Source of the DNA: DATGLG01 sp035294245
Lineage (GTDB): Bacteria > Pseudomonadota > Alphaproteobacteria > JACZXZ01
Assembly (NCBI GenBank): GCA_035294245.1
Contig: DATGLG010000063.1
Span: 1 to 64,000, forward strand
Length of the DNA: 64,000 nucleotides
Reading direction: 5' to 3'
A program made the translations under genes and the position numbers. Under the pieces are notes generated by a model. That model saw nothing but the letters and a program-made list of their open reading frames with translations. It searched no databases and was not told the origin of the DNA. Positions 1-7,731 of this stretch are shown here, in pieces. Every line of letters starts with the position of its first letter. The first letter of the stretch is position 1.

Positions 1-339
1 CCCCTCGTCATTCCCGCGAAAGCGGGAATCCAGTATTTCCACGGAAAACCTGGATTCCGGCTCTCCGCGGAGCCTGTCCTCGGGCCGGCCTTCGGCCGGA
101 CCCGTGGGCTCCGGCCGGAATGACGGCTATTCCTTTGGAAGGGGCGCCCATCCAGACTTGTGTGCATGCCGTAGCGGAAGCGCGGGCGAGCCCGGAAAAC
201 CGTGGTTTTCCGGCCTTGCGAGCCCCGCTATCCGGAATCCACGAGGCGGTCCCGATGGGTCCCGGATCGCGTGGACTCCTTGTCGCACAAGGAGTCCACG
301 TGTCCGGGACGACGATGAGGGATTGATCCGGTCAGTAAA
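1..339. repeat. Cluster of REP-like palindromes
   Basis: No gene is seen here. The stretch is a mosaic of perfect palindromes. ATTCCCGC/GCGGGAAT (10-17 and 22-29) has a GAAA loop. A CGGAAAACC/GGTTTTCCG dyad lies near 190-215. A 14-bp stem (270-283 and 287-300) has a 3-nt loop. Between them are GATTCCGG/CCGGAATGACG half-elements. Similar palindromes recur at 4184-4257 and 9803-9876, so they look like dispersed REP-type elements rather than gene-specific terminators. The PhzF-like gene ends just after the cluster. Confidence 0.7.
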
Positions 340-349
340 CTTGGCGCCC

Positions 350-1243
350 CTACACCATCGCCTCGCCGCGCAGCACGGGCACGCAAGCGCCGCCGACCCA
401 GGCGCGGATGCCGTCGGGCGTGCGCCGCGCCGTCGTGCGCAGCAGGCTGGGACGGCCCATCTCGACCCCCTGCGCGATGTCGTAGCGGGCGCTCTGCGCC
501 GTGCCGAGGGAGAGCAGCAGGGCGGCGAGCGGCGTCGCGGCACTCCCCGTCGCCGGATCCTCCCAGGTTCCGGCGATGGGCGAGAACATGCGGGCGCGGA
601 TGCGGCTGCCGTTGCCGTCGCGCACGTAGATGTAAAGCGCGAAGCGCCCCTCGAGGGCCGGCGTCTCGGCGAGCACGCGCCGGAACGCGGCGAGGTCCGG
701 GATCGCGCGAGCGAGGCCCGATTCCGTGACCTCGGCGATGACGAAATCATTTCCGACCGCGGCGCGGAGCGGGGGATGCGCCGCCGTGACGATATCGGCG
801 GCTGCGAGGCCGATGCATCCCGCCACGGCCTCGGGCGCGAGGCGGATGCCGAGGGCGAGCGGCTGGGGGGCCGCGATGGTGGCGCCGGTCACAGCACCGG
901 CCGCGTCGCGCTCGACCTCGATCTCGACGAGGCCGGCGAGCTCCTCGAAGCGCAGCTTGTCGTCCTTGGCGCGGCCCGCTTGCGCCAGCACGAAGCCCGT
1001 GCCCACATTGGGGTGCCCGGCGAAGGGCATCTCGTGGGTGCGGTTGAAGATGCGGACTCGCGCCGTATGGGCGGGGTCGTCGGGCGGCAGGACGAAGGTC
1101 GTCTCGCTCAGATTGAGTTCGGCAGCAAGCGACTGCATCTCCCCATCGGTGAGGCCGTGCGCGTCGGGAAAGACGGCGAGCGGATTGCCGCCGAAGCGGC
1201 GCTCGGTGAAGACGTCGACGGTGACGAAGGAATAGGCTCTCAT
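350..1243 (-). CDS. PhzF family phenazine biosynthesis-like protein
   Basis: A 297-aa protein of the PhzF/DapF-fold isomerase family. The N-terminus (FVTVDVFTERRFGGNPLAVF) is typical. The NLSETTF motif around residue 45 carries the glutamate that acts as the catalytic acid/base in PhzF. GHPNVGTGFVL and the C-terminal DPATGSAATPLAALL match the second half of the pseudo-symmetric fold. No phenazine genes are nearby, so an actual role in phenazine synthesis is unlikely and the substrate is unknown. It is a single gene, divergent from the histidine kinase at 1457. Length is normal for the family. Confidence 0.9.
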   Translation of the reverse strand: MRAYSFVTVDVFTERRFGGNPLAVFPDAHGLTDGEMQSLAAELNLSETTFVLPPDDPAHTARVRIFNRTHEMPFAGHPNVGTGFVLAQAGRAKDDKLRFEELAGLVEIEVERDAAGAVTGATIAAPQPLALGIRLAPEAVAGCIGLAAADIVTAAHPPLRAAVGNDFVIAEVTESGLARAIPDLAAFRRVLAETPALEGRFALYIYVRDGNGSRIRARMFSPIAGTWEDPATGSAATPLAALLLSLGTAQSARYDIAQGVEMGRPSLLRTTARRTPDGIRAWVGGACVPVLRGEAMV

Positions 1244-1456
1244 CGCGCCTCATGGCTGAAGGTGAGCGTGCTGCCGGCTGAGCCAACATGGCCTCTCAGG
1301 CTTCCCCATCCGCCCGTCATAAAACCAAAGGGGCGAGAACGACAGCCCGAGATTGAGCAAGCCGGCCCGCCGGCTTGGTCGCGAGCCTAACAGACTTTTT
1401 GGCGCGCGCCCTGTCGGTTTTGGTCTAGAATTCCATCGGGCAGGCTTCCGAAGAGG
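1244..1456. other. Divergent intergenic region
   Basis: Spacer between the divergent PhzF-like gene and the histidine kinase; it must hold both promoters. A perfect 8-bp dyad, CAAGCCGG/CCGGCTTG, lies at 1358-1377 with a 4-nt loop. It sits between divergent genes, so it could be an operator rather than a terminator. I could not assign -35/-10 elements with confidence. Confidence 0.35.
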
Positions 1457-3772
1457 ATGGGGGTGGACGGCGGGCGAGCGGCGCAAGCCGCGCTTCGACC
1501 GAATGGCATATCGCTCCGGCGCTGGCTGCTCTACCTCGCGCTCGCCGGCGTCGCGGGAACGCTTCTTGTCGCCGGCGCCGCCGGCTGGTTCTCCTGGCTT
1601 GAGCAGAAGGCCCAGTTCGGGCTCAGCTTCGTCGCGACCAGCCGCGCCACGACGGTCGCGGTCGAGCGCGAGCTCGACCAGGCGGTGGCGCTCGCCCGCG
1701 GCCTCGCGGTCTCCCATCGCCTCGCCGAGGGCGATATCGCCGGCTTCGAGCAGCAGGCGCGCCAGGTCTTGGCGGCCTATGGCTATTTTCTCATCCTCAA
1801 CCCGGGCGATTCCGGGCGGCAGCTCATCAACACCCAGCTTCCCGCCGGCGAGCCCCTTCCCGCGTTGCGCGTCGATCCCGACTGGATCGATCCAGCAGCC
1901 CGCGCCGGTCGGGTCGCGGTGAAGCCGCTGCGGCGCTCTTATGCCTCCGGCAAATGGATCACGATCGTTCAGCTGCCGATCATGGCCGCGGACACGCTCC
2001 GCTATGTCATCAACATCGTGATCCCCAGCGACGCCTTCCAACGCATCATCGACGACCAGCGGCTGCCGGCCAAGTGGAACGGCGTGATTCTTGACCAGGA
2101 TTGGACCGTCGTTGCGCGGGTCATCAATGCCGACAAATACCTCGGCAAGAAGGGGGCGACGGAGCGGCTCCGCTATTCGAAGGCACCCGATCTCGTCTAC
2201 GAGACGCATGTGCTCGAGGGCCCCCTTTCGCTTTCCTCCCTCAGCCGCTCGGCACGCTACGGCTGGAGCGTGGCCTTCTCCATGCCCGAAGCCGACATGT
2301 TCCGACAGGTTCTCCGCCCCATCCTGCTCTCGGCAGCGGGCGGCTTCCTTGTCGCGGCGCTTGCCATGGGCGCCATCACCTTTCTCGTGGCGCAGCTCAT
2401 CGTCGGCATCCGGTCCCTCGCCGAGGCGACCGCGGCGCTCGGTCGGGGCGAGACAGTGCAATTGCCCCGCTTCCGCGTGCGCGAGCTCGCCCTCGTCGGC
2501 CAAGGCATGCAGCGCGCCGCGGCCAAGCTCCAGGACAATGCCCGGCTCCTCGCGGCCCGCATCGCCGAGGTGACGCGCGATCTTCGCCGCGAGGCGGAGG
2601 AGCGCCGCAAGGCCGAGGAGGCGCTCGCCCATGTGCAGCGCCTCGAATCCCTGGGCCAGCTCACCGGCGGCATCGCCCACGATTTCAACAATCAGCTCGG
2701 CGTCATAATTTCCAGCCTCGAAACTCTTGAGCGTCGGCTCCGTCCCGAAGATCCGAGAATCAAAGGCCCGATCCGGACGGCGATCGAGGGCGCCGAGCGC
2801 AGCGCGCGACTGACGCGGCAATTGCTCGCCTTCGCTCGCCGGCAGGCGCTGGCACCCGCCTTGATCGACATGAACAGGCTTGTCTCGGGCATGTCCAACA
2901 TGCTGCACCGGACGCTCGGCGAGCGAATCGCCATCGAGACCGTTTTGGCCGGGGGACTGTGGAATGTTCTGGCCGACGTCAATCAGCTCGAAAACGCGCT
3001 GCTCAATCTCGCGATCAACGCGCGAGACGCCATGCCCGAGGGCGGCAAGCTCACCATCGAGACGGCGAACGGGTACCTGGACGAGCACTACGCAGAACGC
3101 AACGTCGGGGCGAAGCCTGGCCAATATGTGATCGTCTCCGTCACCGATACCGGCACCGGCATGGATGCGGAGACCGTCGCCAGGGCCTTCGAGCCGTTCT
3201 TCACCACCAAGGAGGCCGGCCGCGGCACGGGCCTGGGTCTTTCCCAGGTCTACGGCTTCGTCAAGCAGTCGGGCGGGCACGTCGCGATCTATAGCGAGCT
3301 CGACAAGGGAACGACCGTGAAGCTGTATCTGCCGCGCGCGCTTGCCGCCGATGCCAAGCCTGACGCGCGCAGCGATCAGCCGCCTGTGCGGGCCTCCCCC
3401 GCGTCGGGGACCATTCTTCTCGTCGAGGACAATGAGCTGCTGGCCGCCTCGATCGCGGCGATGCTCGAAGAGCACGGCTATCGCGTGCTCCTGGCCCAGG
3501 ACGGCGCCGCGGCGCTGAAGCTCCTGCGCGAGGAGCCCCGCGTCGATCTGTTGTTCACGGATCTGGGCCTTCCTGGCGACTTGAACGGCCGGGAGCTCGC
3601 CGAAGAGGCGCAAGGCCGATACCCCGGCATCAGGGTGCTGTTTACGACCGGCTATGCGCGGAATGCAAATTTTCATAACGGCCGCCTTCAGCTCGGCGTC
3701 GAGCTGATCGTCAAGCCGTTCACCTCTGAGGAGCTGGTCGGGAAGATACGGCGTATCCTGGCGGGGTCGTAG
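1457..3772 (+). CDS. Membrane hybrid sensor histidine kinase with receiver domain
   Basis: A 771-aa hybrid kinase. Membrane segments at about residues 22-44 and 283-312 bracket a periplasmic sensor region that resembles a Cache-type domain. A HAMP-like linker and coiled coil lead to the H-box QLTGGIAHDFNNQLG, with phospho-acceptor His408. The HATPase domain follows (NLAINARDAM, DTGTGMD, GRGTGLGLSQVYGF). The C-terminal receiver (about 655-771) has LLVEDNE, predicted phospho-acceptor Asp702 in LLFTDLGLPG, and KPFTSEEL. The HDFNN type of H-box is common in alphaproteobacterial stress and cell-cycle kinases. ATG 1457 abuts an AGAGG element. GTG 1463, six bases further on, has better ribosome-site spacing and may be the true start. 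No partner regulator is adjacent. Confidence 0.93.
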   Translation: MGVDGGRAAQAALRPNGISLRRWLLYLALAGVAGTLLVAGAAGWFSWLEQKAQFGLSFVATSRATTVAVERELDQAVALARGLAVSHRLAEGDIAGFEQQARQVLAAYGYFLILNPGDSGRQLINTQLPAGEPLPALRVDPDWIDPAARAGRVAVKPLRRSYASGKWITIVQLPIMAADTLRYVINIVIPSDAFQRIIDDQRLPAKWNGVILDQDWTVVARVINADKYLGKKGATERLRYSKAPDLVYETHVLEGPLSLSSLSRSARYGWSVAFSMPEADMFRQVLRPILLSAAGGFLVAALAMGAITFLVAQLIVGIRSLAEATAALGRGETVQLPRFRVRELALVGQGMQRAAAKLQDNARLLAARIAEVTRDLRREAEERRKAEEALAHVQRLESLGQLTGGIAHDFNNQLGVIISSLETLERRLRPEDPRIKGPIRTAIEGAERSARLTRQLLAFARRQALAPALIDMNRLVSGMSNMLHRTLGERIAIETVLAGGLWNVLADVNQLENALLNLAINARDAMPEGGKLTIETANGYLDEHYAERNVGAKPGQYVIVSVTDTGTGMDAETVARAFEPFFTTKEAGRGTGLGLSQVYGFVKQSGGHVAIYSELDKGTTVKLYLPRALAADAKPDARSDQPPVRASPASGTILLVEDNELLAASIAAMLEEHGYRVLLAQDGAAALKLLREEPRVDLLFTDLGLPGDLNGRELAEEAQGRYPGIRVLFTTGYARNANFHNGRLQLGVELIVKPFTSEELVGKIRRILAGS

Positions 3773-3944
3773 GGGGCCTTCGACCGGCGCGCGCCTGCGC
3801 GGGCCTTCGGTAAGGGATGCGCGGCGCCGGAGGGCCGTGGCGGGGGCGGCTCACGAGGAGTTGACGGCTCCCGCGGCCGGATCGCGTTGACCGCGGCGCG
3901 AGGCGGGGCGTAGCCTAAGCGCGATCCATCGAGGGAGCGCAGTC

Positions 3945-4124
3945 ATGACGAGACGGACGTCCCTGATCCTCGCGAGCCTTGCGGCGCTGATGCTCGGCCT
4001 CGGCCTTGCCGGCACCGCCTCCGCCAATTGCGGCGCAGATCACGAGGCGATGTCGTCGCCCGACACCACCGCCTCCAGTACGCCGACACAGCAGCATCAG
4101 CAGGCCCCCGGCACCAACGGCTGA
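3945..4124 (+). CDS. Small secreted protein of unknown function
   Basis: A 59-aa open frame that reads as a convincing secreted peptide. It has a basic N-terminus (MTRRTS) and a hydrophobic core (LILASLAALMLGLGLAG). A TASA signal-peptidase-I type site follows, then a short hydrophilic mature part beginning NCGADHEAM and rich in Ser, Thr, Gln and Pro. Cys29 (second residue after TASA) could suggest a lipoprotein, but the lipobox is poor, so export is inferred and lipidation is not. No conserved domain is recognised. It stands alone between the kinase and the REP/VapBC region. Confidence 0.55.
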   Translation: MTRRTSLILASLAALMLGLGLAGTASANCGADHEAMSSPDTTASSTPTQQHQQAPGTNG

Positions 4125-4183
4125 GCGAGGCCGTTCCGCGCGCCGATCGTCTGGCGTGGGGGTGGGTCAATGCCGAGCCGTCG

Positions 4184-4257
4184 TGGCCGGACTTGTTCCG
4201 GCCACCGACGACTTAATTTGAGTTCAACTCGTGGATGCCCGCGACGAGCGCGGGCAT
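4184..4257. repeat. REP-like double palindrome
   Basis: Two hairpins in tandem. TGGCCGGA/TCCGGCCA lies at 4184-4191 and 4197-4204. ATGCCCGCG/CGCGGGCAT lies at 4235-4243 and 4249-4257 and is flanked by GTGG and GACG. The second hairpin shares its ATGCCCGC stem with the element at 9853-9872. The surrounding non-coding stretch 4125-4464 has no other supported gene. Confidence 0.7.
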
Positions 4258-4464
4258 GACGAGTGGGATGGGCCGCTCGCGCCTCTGCGAGGCGCCTCGA
4301 CAACATGGCCATTGCGCTCACCGCGCAACGAGGGGAGTGGAGTTGTGCCGGCGCGCGGCAGCCCAGTCGCCGCGAATTTCTCCAGATCGTCCCATCTCAC
4401 GCCACCTTGCGTCCGGTTGGCGGCACGATTCTCATCACGGCGTAGATCGGGGCTGCGCAGCGCC

Positions 4465-4510
4465 TTGACGTGAGTGAAATTCTTCTATAGTCATTTTAAT
4501 ATGACTATAG
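4465..4510 (+). promoter_or_regulatory. vapBC-1 promoter and autoregulatory operator
   Basis: A -35-like TTGACG (4465-4470) and a -10-like TATAGT (4486-4491) are 15 nt apart. A perfect 10-bp inverted repeat, CTATAGTCAT/ATGACTATAG (4485-4494 and 4501-4510, 6-nt spacer), overlaps the -10 element and the antitoxin ATG at 4501. Antitoxin or toxin-antitoxin complexes of this class usually bind such a dyad to repress their own operon. The predicted transcript would start at about 4498-4501 and be leaderless. Confidence 0.6.
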
Positions 4511-4767
4511 ACAAAAAGAGCGACAAGGCGCTCCGTCGCATTCCGGCTGGCAATTTCAAAGCCGAGTGCCTGCGCTTGATGGACGAGGTGGCGCGCCGGC
4601 GTGCGCCCATCATCATCACCAAGCGTGGCAAGCCGGTCGCCAAGCTGGTGCCGGTCGAGACGGCGCCAGCCGAGCTGTTCGGCAGCATGGCGGGCACCAT
4701 GACGGTTCACGGCGATATCGTGGCGCCTTTGGATGAGGCGTGGGAGGCGGATGGCGAGGTTTCGTGA
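4501..4767 (+). CDS. vapB: Type II antitoxin, Phd/YefM-VapB family (VapB-1)
   Basis: An 88-aa antitoxin. The N-terminal half (IPAGNFKAECLRLMDEVARR, then APIIITKRGKPVAKLVPV) is the Phd/YefM-like DNA-binding fold. The acidic C-terminal tail (PLDEAWEADGE) is the part expected to wrap the toxin. I chose ATG 4501 because it lies inside the operator dyad just after the -10. An in-frame GTG at 4474 would add nine residues but has no ribosome site. The gene overlaps the PIN-domain toxin by 17 nt, the usual antitoxin-first layout. Confidence 0.88.
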   Translation: MTIDKKSDKALRRIPAGNFKAECLRLMDEVARRRAPIIITKRGKPVAKLVPVETAPAELFGSMAGTMTVHGDIVAPLDEAWEADGEVS

Positions 4768-5191
4768 GGCGCGCGCGACCGAGGTGCTGCTGCTCGATAC
4801 CCATGTTTGGCTGTGGCTCATGATCGGTAGTTCCGAGCTATCGTCCGCGGCGCGCGCGACGATCACCGAGGCGGCTGCACGCGGCGGACTGAGACTCGCG
4901 GCAATCTCGGTCTGGGAAACGGCCATGCTCGCCCAGCGCGGGCGGATTACCCTCTCGAAGCCGATACGCGAGTGGGTGGAGGAGGCCCTGGCGGCGCCAG
5001 GGCTTGTGCTCGAGCCGCTCAGCCCGGAGGTCGCCGTCGAAAGTTGTGAGCTGCCGGGCCGGTTTCACGGCGACCCCGCCGATCGCCTCATCGCCGCGAC
5101 GGCCCGTCTCACCACCGCGCGGCTCGTCACCCGCGATCGCCGCCTCCTCGACTACGCAGCGCAAGGCCACCTCGCGGCCCTTCCCGCCTGA
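4751..5191 (+). CDS. vapC: Type II toxin VapC-1, PIN-domain ribonuclease
   Basis: A 146-aa PIN-domain toxin of the LLLDTHVWLW subfamily. The acidic metal-binding residues are visible in LLLDTHVW (N-terminus), in the ISVWETAML segment, and in HGDPADRLIAATA plus VTRDRRLLDY near the C-terminus. VapC toxins are Mg-dependent endoribonucleases held inactive by the cognate antitoxin. ATG 4751 overlaps the antitoxin end by 17 nt; an in-frame ATG at 4733 is possible but less likely. It converges on the GST gene. Confidence 0.88.
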   Translation: MARFREARATEVLLLDTHVWLWLMIGSSELSSAARATITEAAARGGLRLAAISVWETAMLAQRGRITLSKPIREWVEEALAAPGLVLEPLSPEVAVESCELPGRFHGDPADRLIAATARLTTARLVTRDRRLLDYAAQGHLAALPA

Positions 5192-5200
5192 GCGGCAGCT

Positions 5201-5893
5201 TCATCCCGCCTTGCGCGACAGCACGCGATCCGCTTCCGCGATTTCGGCGGCCACCTTGGCGATCACGGGCCGCCCCCGCATGCGCGCCTGCCAGGCGGCA
5301 AGATTCGGGAAATCGCCGAGTGTCGGGCCCTTGAGCCGTGCCGCGAAGAGGAGGGTCATGAAGAGGGCGATATCGGCGACGGAGAAATCGCCGCAGAAAT
5401 AATCGCGCTCGCCGAGCTCGTCGGCGAGCCCCGCGTAATGGCCGCGGATCGCCGCCTCGGCCCGCGCGCCCTCGGCCTCCCGCGCCGCCTGGTGCTCGCG
5501 CTCGGGATGGGGCGGCTCGGTGCGGTACATGAGAAGGCGCACGGGGGCGAAGAGGATCTCGTCGGCGAAAAGCTCGAGGCGGCGGCAGCGCGCCCGCGCC
5601 CTGGCCTCGCGCGGGAAGAGGGGCGGGGCGGGGTAGGCGTCCTCGAGATACTCGAGGATCAGGGTCGAATCGAAGAGGGTGAGGTCGCCATCCACCAGCA
5701 CCGGAACCTGGGCCTTGGGATTGGCCGCCAGGACTGCGGGGTGCTTAGGCGCATAGCCGCGCTCCTGGCTGAACGGCACCATGACCCGCTCGAAGGCCAG
5801 GCCCTTCTCGCCGAGGGCCATCTCCACCTTGCGCGAGAAGAGGCTCAGGGGGCCAGAATAGAGAATGCGGGCGGCGGATGGCGTGACGGTCAT
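5201..5893 (-). CDS. Glutathione S-transferase family protein
   Basis: A 230-aa two-domain GST. The thioredoxin-like N-domain (residues about 10-90) starts ILYSGPLSLFSRKVEMALGEKGL. It holds the glutathione-binding NPKAQVPVLVDGDLTLFDST, with the cis-proline VPVL and the FDST motif. The helical C-domain contains the conserved N-capping pattern DFSVADIALFMTLLF. It resembles stringent-starvation-protein/omega-type bacterial GSTs. ATG 5893 is chosen because it immediately precedes the domain; the frame is open further upstream but that extension does not look like GST. Substrate unknown. Confidence 0.9.
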   Translation of the reverse strand: MTVTPSAARILYSGPLSLFSRKVEMALGEKGLAFERVMVPFSQERGYAPKHPAVLAANPKAQVPVLVDGDLTLFDSTLILEYLEDAYPAPPLFPREARARARCRRLELFADEILFAPVRLLMYRTEPPHPEREHQAAREAEGARAEAAIRGHYAGLADELGERDYFCGDFSVADIALFMTLLFAARLKGPTLGDFPNLAAWQARMRGRPVIAKVAAEIAEADRVLSRKAG

Positions 5894-6091
5894 GGGCGAG
5901 CCTCGGCAGAGGGAAGGATGATGACATCGGCAATGATGAGAACAATACATGAACATTTGGGCCTTGGCAAGCCCCGCGCCGGATCGGACGGGAACAGGTT
6001 CCAGCAATGGCGCAAGAGGCTGGCGCAATCCCTTCTCCGGGAACGCGCGTTATCCCTCCGCCGTTCTCTTCGGCGGCGGAGGAGCGGCGCC

Positions 6092-7552
6092 ATGGCGAGA
6101 CCCGCGCGCGAGAAGAGCCCCATCGAGCCGAGCCGCGGACCCGTCGGAGACGGCGCGCCGGCCGTCGCGGCACCGGCGCCCGTGAGCGCGGACGCGCCGC
6201 AACCCCCGCAGGGCGCGGCCCCCCGCGCCGATCGGCGCGCGCGGGTGGTGATCGTCGGCGGCGGCTTCGGGGGCTTGACCGCGGCGCGCGGCCTGCGCAA
6301 CGCGCCTGTACACGTGACGGTGATCGACCGCCACAACTATCACCTCTTCCAGCCGCTCCTCTACCAGGTCGCGACGGCGGGGCTCTCGCCCGCCGATATC
6401 GCCTCGCCGATCCGCGCCATCCTGCGCGACCAGGCCAATGCCACAGTGCTGCTCGGCGAGGTCGACGGCATCGACGTCGCCGGCCGCGCCGTGCGCGCCG
6501 GGGCGCGGCGCATCCCCTATGACCAGCTCGTGGTGGCGACGGGGGCGCGCCACGCCTATTTCGGCCATGACGAATGGGAGCGCTTCGCCCCCGGCCTCAA
6601 GAAGATCGACGACGCCACCGATATCCGCCGCCGCATCCTCCTCGCCTTCGAGCGCGCGGAGAGCAGCGCCGATGCGGCGGCGCGCCAGGCCCTTCTCACC
6701 TTCGTCGTGGTCGGCGCGGGCGCCACCGGCGTCGAGCTTGCGGGCGCCATCGCCGAGCTCGCGCGCAAGGCCCTCCGGCGCGATTTCCGCCATATCGATC
6801 CGAGCCAGGCGCGCATCATCCTCGTCGAGGGGCTCGACCGGGTGCTGGCGAGCTTCCCCCCGAGCCTCTCGGCGGCGGCCCAGCGCGCGCTCGCGCGGCT
6901 GGGCGTCGAGCTCCGCCTCGGCGCCATGGTGAGCCAGTGCGACGCCGAGGGAGTCATCGCGGGCGGCGCGCGCATCCCCGCGCGCACCGTCGTCTGGGCC
7001 GCGGGCGTGCGCGCCTCGCCGGCGGCGGAATGGCTCGCGGCCGAGCATGACCGCGCCGGCCGCGTCGTCGTCGGCCCCGATCTCACGCTGCCCGGCCATC
7101 CCGAGATCTTCGTGATCGGCGACGCCGCCCTCGCCAAGGACGGCAACGGCAAGCCGCTCCCCGGCATGGCGCAGACGGCGGAGCAGGAGGGGCGCTATGT
7201 CGCGCGCGTGATCGCGTCGCGGGCGCGCGGCCGGCCGGCGCCGCCCCCCTTCCGCTTCCGCAATCGCGGCAGCCTCGCCACCATCGGGCGCAGCGCCGCC
7301 GTCGCCGATTTCGGCTGGCTGCGCCTGCGCGGCCGCCTCGCCTGGCTGCTCTGGGGCGTGGTGCACATCTATTTCCTCATCGGCTTCCGCAACCGCATGG
7401 TCGTGATGCTGGAATGGATCTGGGCCTATCTCACCTTCCAGCGCGGCGCCCGCCTCATCACCGGGCTGGAAGAGGAGCGCCCGGCTCCGCCGGCGGCACC
7501 GAGCCCGGGAGCGCAGGGGATGCCAACGTCGCCCCCCGGCGTCGCCCCCTGA
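6092..7552 (+). CDS. Type II NADH:quinone oxidoreductase (NDH-2-like)
   Basis: A 486-aa FAD-dependent oxidoreductase. A roughly 50-aa Pro/Ala-rich N-terminal extension precedes the first Rossmann motif VVIVGGGFGGLTAARGL. The second Rossmann motif FVVVGAGATGVELAGAI binds NAD(P)H, and the C-terminal FAD motif is IFVIGDAAL. Next is an amphipathic or hydrophobic region (AWLLWGVVHIYFLIGFRNR) typical of NDH-2 for membrane attachment. The family passes electrons from NADH to quinone without pumping protons. ATG 6092 follows a GGAGG-like site. The last residues are encoded by the first copy of a short direct repeat (7519-7539), so the tail may be recently altered. Confidence 0.9.
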   Translation: MARPAREKSPIEPSRGPVGDGAPAVAAPAPVSADAPQPPQGAAPRADRRARVVIVGGGFGGLTAARGLRNAPVHVTVIDRHNYHLFQPLLYQVATAGLSPADIASPIRAILRDQANATVLLGEVDGIDVAGRAVRAGARRIPYDQLVVATGARHAYFGHDEWERFAPGLKKIDDATDIRRRILLAFERAESSADAAARQALLTFVVVGAGATGVELAGAIAELARKALRRDFRHIDPSQARIILVEGLDRVLASFPPSLSAAAQRALARLGVELRLGAMVSQCDAEGVIAGGARIPARTVVWAAGVRASPAAEWLAAEHDRAGRVVVGPDLTLPGHPEIFVIGDAALAKDGNGKPLPGMAQTAEQEGRYVARVIASRARGRPAPPPFRFRNRGSLATIGRSAAVADFGWLRLRGRLAWLLWGVVHIYFLIGFRNRMVVMLEWIWAYLTFQRGARLITGLEEERPAPPAAPSPGAQGMPTSPPGVAP

Positions 7553-7608
7553 GAATCGCGGAAATCCGCCGAAAACGCGCAAGGGGAGATGCCAATGTCG
7601 CCCCCCGG
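7519..7608. repeat. Short direct repeat at the 3' end of the NDH-2 gene
   Basis: A 21-nt sequence at 7519-7539 recurs at 7588-7608 with a single C/T difference. The copies are 69 nt apart: the first lies inside the NDH-2 coding end, the second in the intergenic region. The unit is GATGCCAAC followed by GTCGCCCCCCGG. This could be a small repeat element or a duplication that changed the protein tail. Confidence 0.6.
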
Positions 7609-7731
7609 TATGGCGGCCGGCAAGTTTATCCGGATTCCCCTTGCATCCGGTGCCGCCAGTTGAAAACATTGCTCTGACGAGCGCCGCGGCAAGACGGCGC
7701 CGGGCGGGACAGGAACTCATGGAGGCGTCCA

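Noticed and set aside
1250..3676. 808-aa open frame opposite the histidine kinase
   Set aside because: Low-complexity Arg/Gly/Glu composition with no domain; it mirrors the kinase codons in a high-GC genome.
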